This document shows positions 17,730 through 27,118 of a stretch of DNA of 64,000 nt, piece after piece. The stretch comes from Jejuia sp047345485 (GTDB taxonomy: Bacteria > Bacteroidota > Bacteroidia > Flavobacteriales > Flavobacteriaceae): the NCBI RefSeq assembly GCF_047345485.1, contig NZ_JBLFEN010000001.1, forward strand, positions 124,001 to 188,000. Reading direction: 5' to 3'. The notes below the pieces were generated by a model. That model saw only the letters and a program-made list of their open reading frames with translations. It did no database searches and had not been told where the DNA came from. Position 1 is the stretch's first letter; every line of letters begins with the position of its first letter. The translations under genes and the position numbers were made by a program.

Positions 17730-18197
17730 TTAACTATAAGTTTTTGAATTTAGTTTGGATACTATATTATTGCATGACTGATCTAACAATTTATACACAT
17801 TTTCAAACCCTGCGTTTCCGCCATAATAAGGATCTGGAACACTTAAATTTTCATTGGGAGTCATCTCGTTCAGAATGAGTTTTACTTTTGATTTTTCGTC
17901 TTCTGTTTTAGCAATTTTTAAAATGTTATGATAATTTGATTCATCCATTGCAAAAATCAAATCAAAGTCATTAAAATCATTTCTACTAAATTGTCGCCCT
18001 CGTATATCAGTAATATCTATGCCATATTTTTTGGCTACAGCGATAGAACGAACATCTGGTTTACTATCAATATGATAAGCAGCAGTACCAGCAGAATCTA
18101 TAATAAATTTATCTTTAGGAAGTTTTGATTTTAAGATACCCTCGGCTAATGGTGATCGGCAAATATTGCCCAAGCATACCATTAAAATTCTAGTCAT
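17730..18197 (-). CDS. Low-molecular-weight protein tyrosine phosphatase
   Basis: A 155-residue cytosolic phosphatase. The P-loop CLGNICRS begins at residue 8, so Cys8 is the nucleophile and Arg14 binds phosphate. The general acid lies in the C-terminal VPDPYYGG motif. These are complete, so it should be active on phosphotyrosine or on arginine phosphate. It sits 12 bp after dnaA and 27 bp before the RsmI-like gene, which makes co-transcription with the replication initiator likely. No tyrosine kinase gene lies nearby. Confidence 0.93.
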   Translation of the reverse strand: MTRILMVCLGNICRSPLAEGILKSKLPKDKFIIDSAGTAAYHIDSKPDVRSIAVAKKYGIDITDIRGRQFSRNDFNDFDLIFAMDESNYHNILKIAKTEDEKSKVKLILNEMTPNENLSVPDPYYGGNAGFENVYKLLDQSCNNIVSKLNSKTYS

Positions 18198-18209
18198 TCG
18201 AAATTGAAT

Positions 18210-19637
18210 TTATACTGAGAGTTTTTTAGAAATATCTTCTACGTATTTTCTAAATTGTTTATCAGTAGAGGATAGGTTGTCCACAGTTTTACACGCGTGA
18301 AGCACAGTAGCATGATCACGTTTACCTATTTGAGACCCAATGCTGGCTAGAGAAGCTTTTGTCATTTTTTTTGCAAAAAACATAGCTAACTGTCTTGCCT
18401 GTACAATGTGTCGTTTACGTGTTTTAGATTGCAGTGTATCTACATCCATTTGAAAATAGTCGGATACAACTTTTTGTATATAATCAATAGAAACTTCTCG
18501 TTTTGTATTCTTAACAAATTTTTCAACAATTTGTTTTGCAAGATCTATCGTAATTTCTTTTCTATTGAAAGATGATTGCGCAATTAAAGAAATAATGGCA
18601 CCTTCTAATTCCCTAACGTTTGTTTTTATATGCTTAGCAACATAATCTACAATATCATCAGGCATTTCAACACCATCACGGTATAGTTTATTTTTTAATA
18701 TAGATACTCTAGTTTCAAAATCAGGATGTTGTAATTCAGCTGATAAACCCCACTTAAATCGAGATAATAAACGTTGCTCTATATCTTGCATATCAACAGG
18801 TGCTTTATCACTAGTTAAAACTACCTGTTTTCCATTTTGATGTAAATGATTAAAAATATGAAAAAATACATCTTGAGTTCCAGATTTACCTGATAAAAAT
18901 TGCACATCATCAATAATTAATACATCAATAATTTGATAAAAATGTATAAAATCGTTTCTGTTATTCTTTTTAACAGAATCTATATACTGTTGTGTGAATT
19001 TTTCAGCAGAAATATAAAGCACTGTTTTTTCAGGATACTTGTCTTTTATATCAACCCCAATTGCATGTGCTAAATGTGTTTTACCTAAGCCTACACCACC
19101 AAAAATTAATAAAGGATTAAATGATGTACCACCAGGTTTTGCAGCAACAGCTAATCCTGCGCTTCTAGCTAATCTGTTAGAATCGCCTTCTAAAAAGTTC
19201 TCGAAACTATAATTTGGGTTTAATTGCGACTCAATTTTTACATTTCTAATTCCTGGTATAACAAAAGGATTTTTTAACTCAGGGCTTTTATTGTTTAAAG
19301 GAATGTCTACTTCTTGAGATTTTACTGGTGATCTATTAGAACTTGGTATTTTTTCAGTAAAAGGTTGTTTGTTGCCATAAGTGTTTTCCATTTTAATAAT
19401 GTAAACCAGTTTGGCAGTTTCACCTAACTCTTTTGTTAAAGCAACTTTTAAAATTTTAACATAATGCTCTTCAAGCCACTCGTAAAAAAACTTACTAGGC
19501 ACTTGAATACTCAAGGCATTTTCTTGAAGCTTTACTGCAATTATAGGCTCAAACCATGTTTTGTAAGCTTGCGGTTGGATATTATCCTCTATAAAGTTAA
19601 GACAGTTGTTCCAAACCGATTGCGCAGTTGTAGCCAT
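18210..19637 (-). CDS. dnaA: Chromosomal replication initiator DnaA
   Basis: A 475-residue AAA+ protein that binds oriC and opens it. Domain I (about 1-80) mediates self-assembly, and a short linker follows. The ATPase has Walker A GGVGLGKT at 180-187 and Walker B IIDDVQFL with Asp243 and Asp244. The C-terminal helix-turn-helix has RDHATVLHACKTV at about 443-455 for DnaA-box contact. All motifs are intact. It leads an operon with a phosphatase and a methyltransferase. The leader (19638-19711) contains a perfect hairpin. I found no cluster of TTATCCACA boxes around it, so the origin is probably not directly here. Confidence 0.97.
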   Translation of the reverse strand: MATTAQSVWNNCLNFIEDNIQPQAYKTWFEPIIAVKLQENALSIQVPSKFFYEWLEEHYVKILKVALTKELGETAKLVYIIKMENTYGNKQPFTEKIPSSNRSPVKSQEVDIPLNNKSPELKNPFVIPGIRNVKIESQLNPNYSFENFLEGDSNRLARSAGLAVAAKPGGTSFNPLLIFGGVGLGKTHLAHAIGVDIKDKYPEKTVLYISAEKFTQQYIDSVKKNNRNDFIHFYQIIDVLIIDDVQFLSGKSGTQDVFFHIFNHLHQNGKQVVLTSDKAPVDMQDIEQRLLSRFKWGLSAELQHPDFETRVSILKNKLYRDGVEMPDDIVDYVAKHIKTNVRELEGAIISLIAQSSFNRKEITIDLAKQIVEKFVKNTKREVSIDYIQKVVSDYFQMDVDTLQSKTRKRHIVQARQLAMFFAKKMTKASLASIGSQIGKRDHATVLHACKTVDNLSSTDKQFRKYVEDISKKLSV

Positions 19638-19673
19638 TTAGTTAAAATGTTTGGTTTTATAGTTAGTATATGT

Positions 19674-19697
19674 TTTAAAGAGAAGTGTCTCTTTAAA
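19674..19697 (-). promoter_or_regulatory. Perfect hairpin in the dnaA leader
   Basis: Ten-base arms (19674-19683 and 19688-19697) pair fully around a 4-nt loop, 37 bp before the dnaA start. There is no T run on the minus strand after it, so it is not a plain terminator. A possible -7 box reading CATATTTG on the minus strand (19717-19724) lies just upstream, which would place the hairpin inside the mRNA leader. Confidence 0.5.
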
Positions 19698-19829
19698 TCC
19701 CCCTTTTATTCTGTGGCAAATATGTGAACAAAATTCTAAAAAAAAAAATGAATTTGTATTGAATTTCTAGAATTTTTTCCTCATGTTTAAGCTCTAGCCG
19801 AATCTACAAAAAAATATTGATATAAAGTT

Positions 19830-20225
19830 ATGAAAATCGATGAAATACAAATTAGAGTGAGGTATGGTGAAACAGACCAAATGGGGGTGGTATACCATGG
19901 TAACTATGCATTATATCTAGAAATGGGACGAATTGAGTGGTTGAGAAAGCTAGGTGTTTCTTACAAAAAAATGGAGGCGGACGGTATTATGTTACCTGTA
20001 GTTTCTTTACATGTAAATTATAAAAAACCAGCAGGTTATGACGACCTAATTAATGTAAAAACTCAACTAAAAAACAAACCCACAGCAAAGATTGAATTTG
20101 AGTATGAAATTACTAATGAAAATGGAGAAGTTTTAACAACTGCAAGTACAACTTTAGTTTTTGTTGATATGAAAACTAACAGGCCAACTCGTGCACCCGA
20201 ATATATTTTAGATGCAATTGGTTAG
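19830..20225 (+). CDS. ybgC: Acyl-CoA thioesterase, YbgC/4HBT type
   Basis: A 131-residue single hot-dog-fold thioesterase. The 4HBT motif RYGETDQMGVVYHGNY carries the catalytic Asp16, and LEMGRIEWLRKLG continues the long central helix. Length is normal. It likely hydrolyses short or medium acyl-CoA or acyl-ACP in the cytosol; in E. coli the homologue is linked to the Tol-Pal region, but no tol genes are here. It ends in a 4-bp overlap with the convergent yigZ-like gene, which leaves no room for a separate terminator. Confidence 0.92.
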   Translation: MKIDEIQIRVRYGETDQMGVVYHGNYALYLEMGRIEWLRKLGVSYKKMEADGIMLPVVSLHVNYKKPAGYDDLINVKTQLKNKPTAKIEFEYEITNENGEVLTTASTTLVFVDMKTNRPTRAPEYILDAIG

Positions 20226-20833
20226 AGTTTTTTTATGCTAACACCATAGATGTTTTTAAAAGTCTCATAGATATTTTCTGCTATACTTTTTCTAACTAAA
20301 ATGCTGATAGCACAACTTAATTCTAATTGCTGATTAATAATTTTAAGTTGTTTTTCTTTTACAATACGCATTACTTTATTCATGTTTTTGTATTCAAATA
20401 AAATTAAAAACTTAGTATTTATAGTTTTTTCAATTATTTTACAACTTTCTAAAGTTTGTTTTGCAGTTGTTTTGTACGCTTGTATTAACCCACCAACACC
20501 AAGTTTTATACCTCCAAAATAACGCACAACTATTACAAGAATATTGGTAACTTCAAAGGCTTGTATTTGTCCATAAATAGGCATTCCAGCTGAATTGTTT
20601 GGCTCGCCATCATCATTAACTCTAAAGGTAGTGGTTTCGGCACCAATTTGGTATGCGTAGCACCAGTGTCTTGCAGAATGATGCTCTTTTTTTACATGTT
20701 CTAAATATGTTTTAATGTGTTCTTCATTAGTAACATGGTACGCATATCCTAAAAACTTACTGCTTTTTTCTTTGAATAGACTATTCTCTACTGGGTTTAT
20801 TATGGTTTTATATATGTCGTTAGTAGTTTCCAA
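20222..20833 (-). CDS. yigZ: YigZ/IMPACT family protein
   Basis: A 203-residue cytosolic protein of the UPF0029/IMPACT family. The N-terminal domain (about 15-120) has KSSKFLGYAYHV, ARHWCYAYQIG, NDDGEPNNSAGMPI and VVRYFGGIKLGVGGL, the family signatures. The smaller C-terminal ferredoxin-like domain (DUF1949) follows. A role in translation stress or RNA binding has been proposed for relatives. It is the last gene of the ribD operon (3-bp gap from the HAD gene). Confidence 0.92.
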   Translation of the reverse strand: METTNDIYKTIINPVENSLFKEKSSKFLGYAYHVTNEEHIKTYLEHVKKEHHSARHWCYAYQIGAETTTFRVNDDGEPNNSAGMPIYGQIQAFEVTNILVIVVRYFGGIKLGVGGLIQAYKTTAKQTLESCKIIEKTINTKFLILFEYKNMNKVMRIVKEKQLKIINQQLELSCAISILVRKSIAENIYETFKNIYGVSIKKL

Positions 20834-20836
20834 ATT

Positions 20837-21448
20837 TTAAAATAACTCTTTTTTGGTAGAAAATAAATTTACAACATCTTCTTTATAAGGTGTAATATGC
20901 CATGTATTAATATTTAAATGTTTTGCTGTTTCAATATTATCTGCATTATCATCAATAAACAAACAGTTTTTAGGGTTTAGATTATGAGTGTTTAACACAA
21001 ACTCAAAAATATCAGTATTCGGTTTTCTTAAGTGTATTTCATGAGAAAGATAGAATGCATCAAAACAATTTTTAAAATCTTCATAAAAAGTAATATTAGC
21101 TTTAATCCAATCAATGTGTAGCGCGTTTGTATTACTTAGTAAAATCAGCTTATATTTATTTTGTGCTTTTAAAGCTTTTAAAAAATTTAAACGATATTCT
21201 GGAAAATCTTTAAGGATTATATTCCATAAGTCAATCAATTGGAATTTGGTTAAGTGTGGAAATTTATCGGTATAAAACTTAATAAAATCATCTGTTGAAA
21301 TTGCGCCAATTTCGTAAGCGTCATTAGTAGCAATAATAGCTTTAGTAATCTCTTTAATTTTAAATATTTTTAAAGCGTAATCGTATGCCTTTTCTATATT
21401 TAGATTGATAAAAACATTACCAAAATCAAAAATAATAGTGTCAATCAT
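20837..21448 (-). CDS. HAD-superfamily phosphatase, YihX-like
   Basis: A 203-residue HAD-IA hydrolase. Motif I is DFGNV (Asp8 nucleophile; Gly10 replaces the usual second Asp, as in YihX). Motif II is LLSNTN, the lysine lies in HLRKPNTDIF, and motif IV is CLFIDDNADNIETA. YihX relatives are sugar-phosphatases (glucose-1-phosphate). Its start overlaps the end of ribD by 8 bp. Because riboflavin synthesis needs a HAD phosphatase after the RibD step, this neighbour could fill that role; that is an inference from position only. Confidence 0.88.
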   Translation of the reverse strand: MIDTIIFDFGNVFINLNIEKAYDYALKIFKIKEITKAIIATNDAYEIGAISTDDFIKFYTDKFPHLTKFQLIDLWNIILKDFPEYRLNFLKALKAQNKYKLILLSNTNALHIDWIKANITFYEDFKNCFDAFYLSHEIHLRKPNTDIFEFVLNTHNLNPKNCLFIDDNADNIETAKHLNINTWHITPYKEDVVNLFSTKKELF

Positions 21449-22445
21449 TCGTATAGATTTTTAAAGTGTCATTTATGATGTTTTTTTCTAACTTTAATCT
21501 GCCTTTAAAAGTGGGTGCTGTTATACCTTCATTGAAATTAGAATTTCCAGTAAATACTCTCGCTTCATCCCATAGATTTTCATTAATAAACGTTTGTAAT
21601 GTTTTTGCTCCTCCTTCAATAATTATTGATGTTATTTGTTTTTTAAATAAAATAGAACAGGTCTGTATGGCTATTGGTTTGCTAAAATCTATACTGTGAT
21701 TATCGATAATTAAAGTTTCACTTTTGTTATTAAAAACCTCTAATTTTTTGGGTAATGTATTTAATTTGTCAATAACAATTCTAATAGGGTTTGTACCAGT
21801 CCAATCTCTCACTGTTAAACTAGGGTTGTCTTCTAAAACAGTATTTTTACCTACTAAAATAGCTTGTTCTTCTGCACGCCATTTATGTACTATTTGTCTA
21901 GAATAAGTAGTTGTAATCCAAACGGGCGCTTTTTTGTTTTTAGTTTTTGGTGCAATAAATCCGTCTTGTGTTTGGGCCCATTTTAATATAATATATGGAC
22001 GTTGTTTATTGTGAAAAGTAAAAAAGCGTTTGTGATGTAATTTACATTTATTCTCTAAAACACCAACAGTTACATTAATACCAGCATTAATCAGTCTTTT
22101 TATACCCTTACCAGCTACCTGTTCGTTATCGTCAATGCATCCTATAACAACATTTGGGATATTATTTTTAATAATTAAATCGCTACAAGGTGGTGTTTTT
22201 CCATAATGCGAACAGGGTTCTAGGGTTACATATAATGTGGCTTGTTTTAAAATGGACTTATCGGTCACTTTATTTATAGCATTAACTTCTGCGTGGTTAC
22301 CACCATAGGCACTTGTATAACCTTCGCTAATAATTTTGTTATTTACAACAATAATACAACCAACCATGGGGTTTGGTCTTGTTACGCCTAAACCATTTTT
22401 AGCTATTTCTAAACAGCGTTTTATATAAAATTCTTGACGAGTCAC
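21441..22445 (-). CDS. ribD: Bifunctional riboflavin deaminase/reductase RibD
   Basis: A 334-residue enzyme for the second and third steps of riboflavin synthesis: deamination and then NADPH reduction of the pyrimidine intermediate. The deaminase domain (1-145) has the zinc site His51-Ala-Glu53 and PCSHYGKTPPC with Cys78 and Cys87. The reductase domain (about 148-334) contains LKWAQTQDGFIA and the GGAKTL nucleotide loop. It is complete. It starts 2 bp after a lipoprotein gene and runs into the HAD gene. Other rib genes are not in the window. Confidence 0.96.
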   Translation of the reverse strand: MTRQEFYIKRCLEIAKNGLGVTRPNPMVGCIIVVNNKIISEGYTSAYGGNHAEVNAINKVTDKSILKQATLYVTLEPCSHYGKTPPCSDLIIKNNIPNVVIGCIDDNEQVAGKGIKRLINAGINVTVGVLENKCKLHHKRFFTFHNKQRPYIILKWAQTQDGFIAPKTKNKKAPVWITTTYSRQIVHKWRAEEQAILVGKNTVLEDNPSLTVRDWTGTNPIRIVIDKLNTLPKKLEVFNNKSETLIIDNHSIDFSKPIAIQTCSILFKKQITSIIIEGGAKTLQTFINENLWDEARVFTGNSNFNEGITAPTFKGRLKLEKNIINDTLKIYTND

Positions 22446-22447
22446 AG

Positions 22448-22933
22448 TTACAACTTAAATTTTACATCTTCGGTTTCATCAACATCATATCTGTATGAAA
22501 ATCCTAAAGTTTTATAAATGATATCGCCTTTGTATTGCACTTTAATTTTTTTACTAAATAAACTTCCAATAAGTCCTCCTATATTTTTGTTACTAATTAT
22601 GCTATCAATTGGTATAGTTGCTTTTAGCGGAATAGTAAATTCTTTTTTAGCTGGTACTTCAAAACGCTCTGTTGATACATAACCTACTTCATTATCATTC
22701 ACATAAATTTTAATTTCATCGGTTTGTAAGGCACCACCAATATCATTAGGGTTCATAAAAAGTGCGCTTGCTGATAGTATTATGTTTTTAGAATTAGACT
22801 CTACTACTTTAATATTTTCAACATTTATAAAAAGTGGTTTTTCATTCACTTTACAGTTAAAAAAAGAAGTTAATATTGTTAATAATAATAAAACATGTGT
22901 GATTACCTTTTTTAAGAATTGCTGTATCTTCAC
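22448..22933 (-). CDS. LEA-like lipoprotein (GTG start)
   Basis: I start this at GTG 22933, because only this choice puts the hydrophobic leader at the very N-terminus: VKIQQFLKKVITHVLLLL, then the lipobox Cys in TSFFNC. The ATG farther upstream (22996) would overlap the divergent acetyltransferase gene and bury the leader. The mature part, about 135 residues, is beta-rich with ASALFMNPNDIG and FTIPLKATIP, typical of the LEA14/WHy-like domain seen in Bacteroidota lipoproteins. Function unknown. Two bases separate it from ribD. Confidence 0.7.
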   Translation of the reverse strand: MKIQQFLKKVITHVLLLLTILTSFFNCKVNEKPLFINVENIKVVESNSKNIILSASALFMNPNDIGGALQTDEIKIYVNDNEVGYVSTERFEVPAKKEFTIPLKATIPIDSIISNKNIGGLIGSLFSKKIKVQYKGDIIYKTLGFSYRYDVDETEDVKFKL

Positions 22934-22954
22934 TTTAAAAATATATTTATTTAA

Positions 22955-23446
22955 ATGGATAAAGATACTACAGTTATTCGAGAAATTAAGTTGCAAGATA
23001 ATAGTGCATTAGAGGCTGTAATTCGTGAGTGTTTCCATGAGTTTAAAATTCCTTTAGAAGGCACTGCGTATACAGACCCTGAAACTAAAGCGATGTTTGA
23101 GGCTTACCAAAACACAAACGACATTTATTATATAGTTGATAGAAATGGTGAAGTATTAGGAGGTGCAGGTATTAAGCCACTCAACGATTTTGAAGGTAAT
23201 ATATGCGAATTACAAAAAATGTATTTTTCTTCTAAAATTCGTGGAAAAGGTTATGGTAAATTATTGTTTGATACTTGTTTGAAAGCTGCTAAAAAATTGG
23301 GATATGAAAAGTGTTATTTAGAATCGGCACCGCAATTGAAAACTGCAATACATATTTATGAAAGTTTTGGATTTAAACATTTGGAAGGCCCTTTAGGAAA
23401 TACAGGGCATTTTTCGTGTGGTATTTGGATGATTAAAGAATTATGA
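22955..23446 (+). CDS. GNAT family N-acetyltransferase
   Basis: A 163-residue acetyltransferase. The fold is marked by LQKMYFSSKIRGKGYGKLL, whose RGKGYG is the acetyl-CoA pyrophosphate loop (RxxGxG), and by the C-terminal AIHIYESFGFKHL. The substrate is unknown. It leads a three-gene unit with prmC (4-bp overlap) and ligA. Its start lies 21 bp from that of the divergent lipoprotein gene, so the two promoters must overlap the coding starts or leaders must be very short. Confidence 0.9.
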   Translation: MDKDTTVIREIKLQDNSALEAVIRECFHEFKIPLEGTAYTDPETKAMFEAYQNTNDIYYIVDRNGEVLGGAGIKPLNDFEGNICELQKMYFSSKIRGKGYGKLLFDTCLKAAKKLGYEKCYLESAPQLKTAIHIYESFGFKHLEGPLGNTGHFSCGIWMIKEL

Positions 23447-24288
23447 AGCTAAAAGAAGTACAATATACATTTCGGGAAACGTTAAATGTAAAATACGACG
23501 TAGCAGAAATTGATACATTCTTTTTTCTCCTTACGGATTACTTATATGATAAAAAACGTATTGACGTAGCAATGCAACCTGATATTGATATAGAAGATAC
23601 TAAAGCGCTATTTGAAGCGCTAATGCAGCTTAAAGCAGATAAACCCATACAATATATTATTGGAGAAACTGAGTTTTTTGGTTTGCCATTTAAAGTGAAT
23701 AAAAATGTGTTGATTCCACGACCAGAAACAGAAGAGTTAGTATCTTGGATTATAGATAGTGTAGATAAACATAAACCACTAAAAATTTTAGATATTGGTA
23801 CAGGCAGTGGATGTATAGCTATCTCATTAGCAAAACATTTAAAAAATGCTGAAATACATGCTTTAGATGTAAGCACTAAAGCGCTAGATGTTGCAAAAAT
23901 GAATGCAGTGTTACATAAAGCTAAAGTAAATTTTATAAATCACAATATTTTATCCGATACTTTTGATACAGCTCTAAAATTTGATATTATTGTTTCTAAT
24001 CCGCCATACGTACGAGAACTAGAAAAACAATTAATGAAGCCAAATGTACTGGCGAATGAACCCCATATTGCACTTTTTGTAGCAGATGGTAATCCGCTAC
24101 AATTTTATAAAGCAATAGTGCAATTTTGTAAAACGGCGCTACTAGAAAGCGGACACTTATATTTTGAAATTAATGAGTTTCTTGGTGAAGAAACTGTAAA
24201 TATGATGATTTCAACTCATTTTAAAACTATTGAATTAAAACAGGATATCTTTGGAAAAGATAGAATGGTGAAAGGCAAAAAAATATAA
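23443..24288 (+). CDS. prmC: Peptide chain release factor N5-glutamine methyltransferase
   Basis: A 281-residue SAM-dependent methyltransferase that modifies the GGQ glutamine of RF1 and RF2. The N-terminal helical domain (about 1-85) is followed by the Rossmann domain with ILDIGTGSGCIAISLA and the catalytic N186-P-P-Y189 (VSNPPYV), which grips the glutamine. It overlaps the acetyltransferase by 4 bp and ligA by one base, so all three are translated together. Confidence 0.96.
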   Translation: MKLKEVQYTFRETLNVKYDVAEIDTFFFLLTDYLYDKKRIDVAMQPDIDIEDTKALFEALMQLKADKPIQYIIGETEFFGLPFKVNKNVLIPRPETEELVSWIIDSVDKHKPLKILDIGTGSGCIAISLAKHLKNAEIHALDVSTKALDVAKMNAVLHKAKVNFINHNILSDTFDTALKFDIIVSNPPYVRELEKQLMKPNVLANEPHIALFVADGNPLQFYKAIVQFCKTALLESGHLYFEINEFLGEETVNMMISTHFKTIELKQDIFGKDRMVKGKKI

Positions 24289-26288
24289 TGGATAGCATTA
24301 AACAAACTATAACAAATTTAAGAAACGAGCTAAGAGCGCATAATTACAATTATTATGTATTAGATACCCCTACAATATCAGATTACGATTTTGATACTAA
24401 GCTAAAAACGCTTCAAGAACTTGAAGAGAAGCATCCAGAATTTTTTGACGCAAATTCACCAACACAACGCGTAGGAGGAGAGATTACCAAAAATTTTGAG
24501 ACTGTTAAACATAATTTTAGAATGTATTCTTTAGATAATTCGTATTCTAAAGACGATCTTTTAGATTGGGAAAAGCGTATTAAAAAAATGGTTGATGGCC
24601 CTGTAGAATATACTTGCGAACTTAAGTATGATGGTGCTTCTATAAGCTTAACATATGAAAATGGAAACCTTAAACGAGCAGTAACTAGGGGAGACGGTTT
24701 TCAAGGTGATAATGTAACTGCTAATGTAAAAACCATTAAGTCTGTACCACTAAAATTAAAGGGTGACTATCCAGAAGTATTTGAAATTCGTGGTGAAATT
24801 GTATTGCCTTTTGAAGGATTTAATAAAATGAATGAAGTTAGAATTGCCAACGGCGAAGAACCTTATCGAAATCCAAGAAATACTGCATCGGGGAGTTTAA
24901 AATTACAAGATAGTAGTGAGGTAGCTAAACGCCCATTAGAATGTTTATTATATAATTTAACAGGCACTAATTTAGGCGTTACAACACAATTTGAAAGTTT
25001 AGAAAAGGCAAGGTCTTGGGGTTTTAAAGTGCCAGAAGTTGCTGTACTAGCAAAATCTGTAGACGATGTATTAGAGTTTGTAAACTATTGGGATACCAAA
25101 CGCCACGAACTGCCCTATGAAACAGATGGTATTGTAATAAAGGTAAATAATTTACAACAACAAGAAGAGTTAGGCTATACAGCAAAAGCACCGCGTTGGG
25201 CAATGGCCTATAAGTTTAAAGCAGAACAAGTCTCTACTTTATTAAATGAAATTACATATCAAGTAGGACGTACAGGAGCCATAACGCCAGTGGCTAATTT
25301 AGAACCTGTGGAGTTGGCAGGCACAACTGTAAAACGCGCTTCTATTCATAATGCAGATCAAATAGCAAAGTTAGATATAAGAGAACGCGATGTGGTTTTT
25401 GTTGAAAAAGGAGGAGAAATTATTCCTAAAATTATAGGTGTAGACGTATCTCAAAGACCCTTAGATTCAGAGCCTACAAAGTATATTTCAGAATGTCCAG
25501 AGTGTAATACGGTTTTAGTAAGAACAGAGGGTGATGCTAAGCATTATTGCCCTAATTATAATGGTTGTAATCCACAAATTATTGGGCGTATACAACATTA
25601 TATTTCTAGAAAAGCCATGGATATTGAAGGTTTAGGTGGAGAAACGGTAGCACTTTTGGTAAATGAAGGTTTAATTTCTAATTATTCTGATTTATATGAA
25701 TTAACAAAAAGCCAAGTTATTCCATTAGAACGGATGGCTGAAAAAAGTGCTGTGAATTTAGTTAACGGTATAAAAGCTTCTACAGCTATTCCTTTTGAAA
25801 GAGTTTTATATGCTATTGGGATTCGTTATGTAGGTGAAACTGTTGCAAAAAAACTTGCAAAACACTATAAATCTATTGATAACTTAATAAAAGCATCTCA
25901 AGAAGATTTAGAACAAGTTGATGAAATTGGTGTAAAAATTGCAGAGAGTGTAACACTTTTCTTCTCATCTGAAGAAAATCTAGTAATTATAGATAGATTG
26001 AAAGAATATGGTGTACAATTAAGTATAACAGATGAAGAGTTAGAAGGGCAAACAGATATATTAAAAGGGCAATCTATCGTTGTTTCGGGTGTATTTGAGC
26101 ATGTTTCCAGAACAGAACTAAAAAAACTCATTGAAAATAATGGTGGTAAGGTGAGTAGCTCAATCTCTTCAAAAACCAGTTTAGTTGTTGCTGGTGATAA
26201 AATGGGACCAAGTAAAAAAGAGAAAGCAGAAGCGCTAGGTATTTCATTAATTAACGAAAGTGATTTCTTACTAAAATTAAAATTATAA
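24288..26288 (+). CDS. ligA: NAD-dependent DNA ligase
   Basis: A 666-residue ligase for replication and repair. The Ia domain and adenylation domain contain the nucleotidyl lysine Lys113 in ELKYDG. The OB fold, the four-cysteine zinc finger (CPECNTVL to CPNYNGC, about 405-428), helix-hairpin-helix motifs and a C-terminal BRCT domain (about 590-666) follow in the usual order. Length is normal. It shares one base with prmC. A 57-bp gap and a new promoter separate it from the next gene. Confidence 0.97.
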   Translation: MDSIKQTITNLRNELRAHNYNYYVLDTPTISDYDFDTKLKTLQELEEKHPEFFDANSPTQRVGGEITKNFETVKHNFRMYSLDNSYSKDDLLDWEKRIKKMVDGPVEYTCELKYDGASISLTYENGNLKRAVTRGDGFQGDNVTANVKTIKSVPLKLKGDYPEVFEIRGEIVLPFEGFNKMNEVRIANGEEPYRNPRNTASGSLKLQDSSEVAKRPLECLLYNLTGTNLGVTTQFESLEKARSWGFKVPEVAVLAKSVDDVLEFVNYWDTKRHELPYETDGIVIKVNNLQQQEELGYTAKAPRWAMAYKFKAEQVSTLLNEITYQVGRTGAITPVANLEPVELAGTTVKRASIHNADQIAKLDIRERDVVFVEKGGEIIPKIIGVDVSQRPLDSEPTKYISECPECNTVLVRTEGDAKHYCPNYNGCNPQIIGRIQHYISRKAMDIEGLGGETVALLVNEGLISNYSDLYELTKSQVIPLERMAEKSAVNLVNGIKASTAIPFERVLYAIGIRYVGETVAKKLAKHYKSIDNLIKASQEDLEQVDEIGVKIAESVTLFFSSEENLVIIDRLKEYGVQLSITDEELEGQTDILKGQSIVVSGVFEHVSRTELKKLIENNGGKVSSSISSKTSLVVAGDKMGPSKKEKAEALGISLINESDFLLKLKL

Positions 26289-26340
26289 ATATTATTTATT
26301 GATTAAATGCATTTTTAAACGATTAAGTGTAAATTTTATG

Positions 26341-26348
26341 TATATTTG
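26341..26348 (+). promoter_or_regulatory. -7 element before the membrane protein gene
   Basis: TATATTTG matches TAnnTTTG. It overlaps an in-frame TTG at 26346, which is why that TTG cannot be the start codon and the ATG at 26373 is preferred. Confidence 0.65.
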
Positions 26349-26372
26349 TATGATAAACACGTAATTATTTTT

Positions 26373-27116
26373 ATGTACAAATCAAAAGTTCTTAAAGGAC
26401 TAACTCTTTTATGTTATGTTTTGTATGCCGTTTTTGCGTTTAGTGGTGAACAATTTTTGTCAAACACCTTCAATTCCTGTATAGTTTTGCTTGTTTTGCT
26501 CTTGTACGTATTATGCGCTAAGCAAAAAAATAAATTTTTATTATTATTTTTAATATTTTATTCTCTAGCAGATGTATCTTCTTTTGTTTTAAGCATTGTG
26601 TCAGAACGTTTTGTTTCACAAAAATTTTACGATTTTGAGTATTATTTTACTAATGGATTGTATATATTGGCATACGTATTTTTAATTATTAAGATTATTG
26701 GTCATCTTAAATTCTCTACTGTTTTAAAGCATTTTAAAGTATATTCAGTAGTTTTAATTGCTTTAAACACCTATTTATTATATACATTACATTCCGTAAT
26801 AAGCCCTCATTTGGTTATTCCAAGTGATTATTTTTTGGAATTAATTTATAATTTTGTGGTGCTAGTTCTACTTTCTTTAGCATTACTCAACTATTTTTAT
26901 AGAGACAACAAAAAAGCGTTATACCTATTTTTAGGAACTCTATTTATAGTTTTTTCAGAAGTATTTTTAATAGCAAATATTTATGTTTACGTAGATAATA
27001 TTTTGCTTAATTTTATTGGAACTACATTTGCCGTTATTGCTTTTTACTTTATTTATCAGCAGTCCAAATTATTAAGTTTTGTAAATACTAATGGAAATTT
27101 TGTTGTTAATAAATAG
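26373..27116 (+). CDS. Polytopic membrane protein, possibly YhhN-like
   Basis: A 247-residue protein with about eight hydrophobic helices and short loops. I use the ATG at 26373 because the promoter box lies just upstream. The size, helix number and a late segment with LFIVFSEVFLIAN are faintly like YhhN family lysoplasmalogenases, but the key acidic residues are not clear enough for a firm call. It is transcribed alone and is convergent with the DoxX-like gene. Function unknown. Confidence 0.75.
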   Translation: MYKSKVLKGLTLLCYVLYAVFAFSGEQFLSNTFNSCIVLLVLLLYVLCAKQKNKFLLLFLIFYSLADVSSFVLSIVSERFVSQKFYDFEYYFTNGLYILAYVFLIIKIIGHLKFSTVLKHFKVYSVVLIALNTYLLYTLHSVISPHLVIPSDYFLELIYNFVVLVLLSLALLNYFYRDNKKALYLFLGTLFIVFSEVFLIANIYVYVDNILLNFIGTTFAVIAFYFIYQQSKLLSFVNTNGNFVVNK

Positions 27117-27118
27117 CC

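Noticed and set aside
18210..19829. Replication origin next to dnaA
   Set aside because: Only one near-match to TTATCCACA is seen, inside the dnaA coding region (about 18279), and no box cluster or AT-rich unwinding repeats are found.
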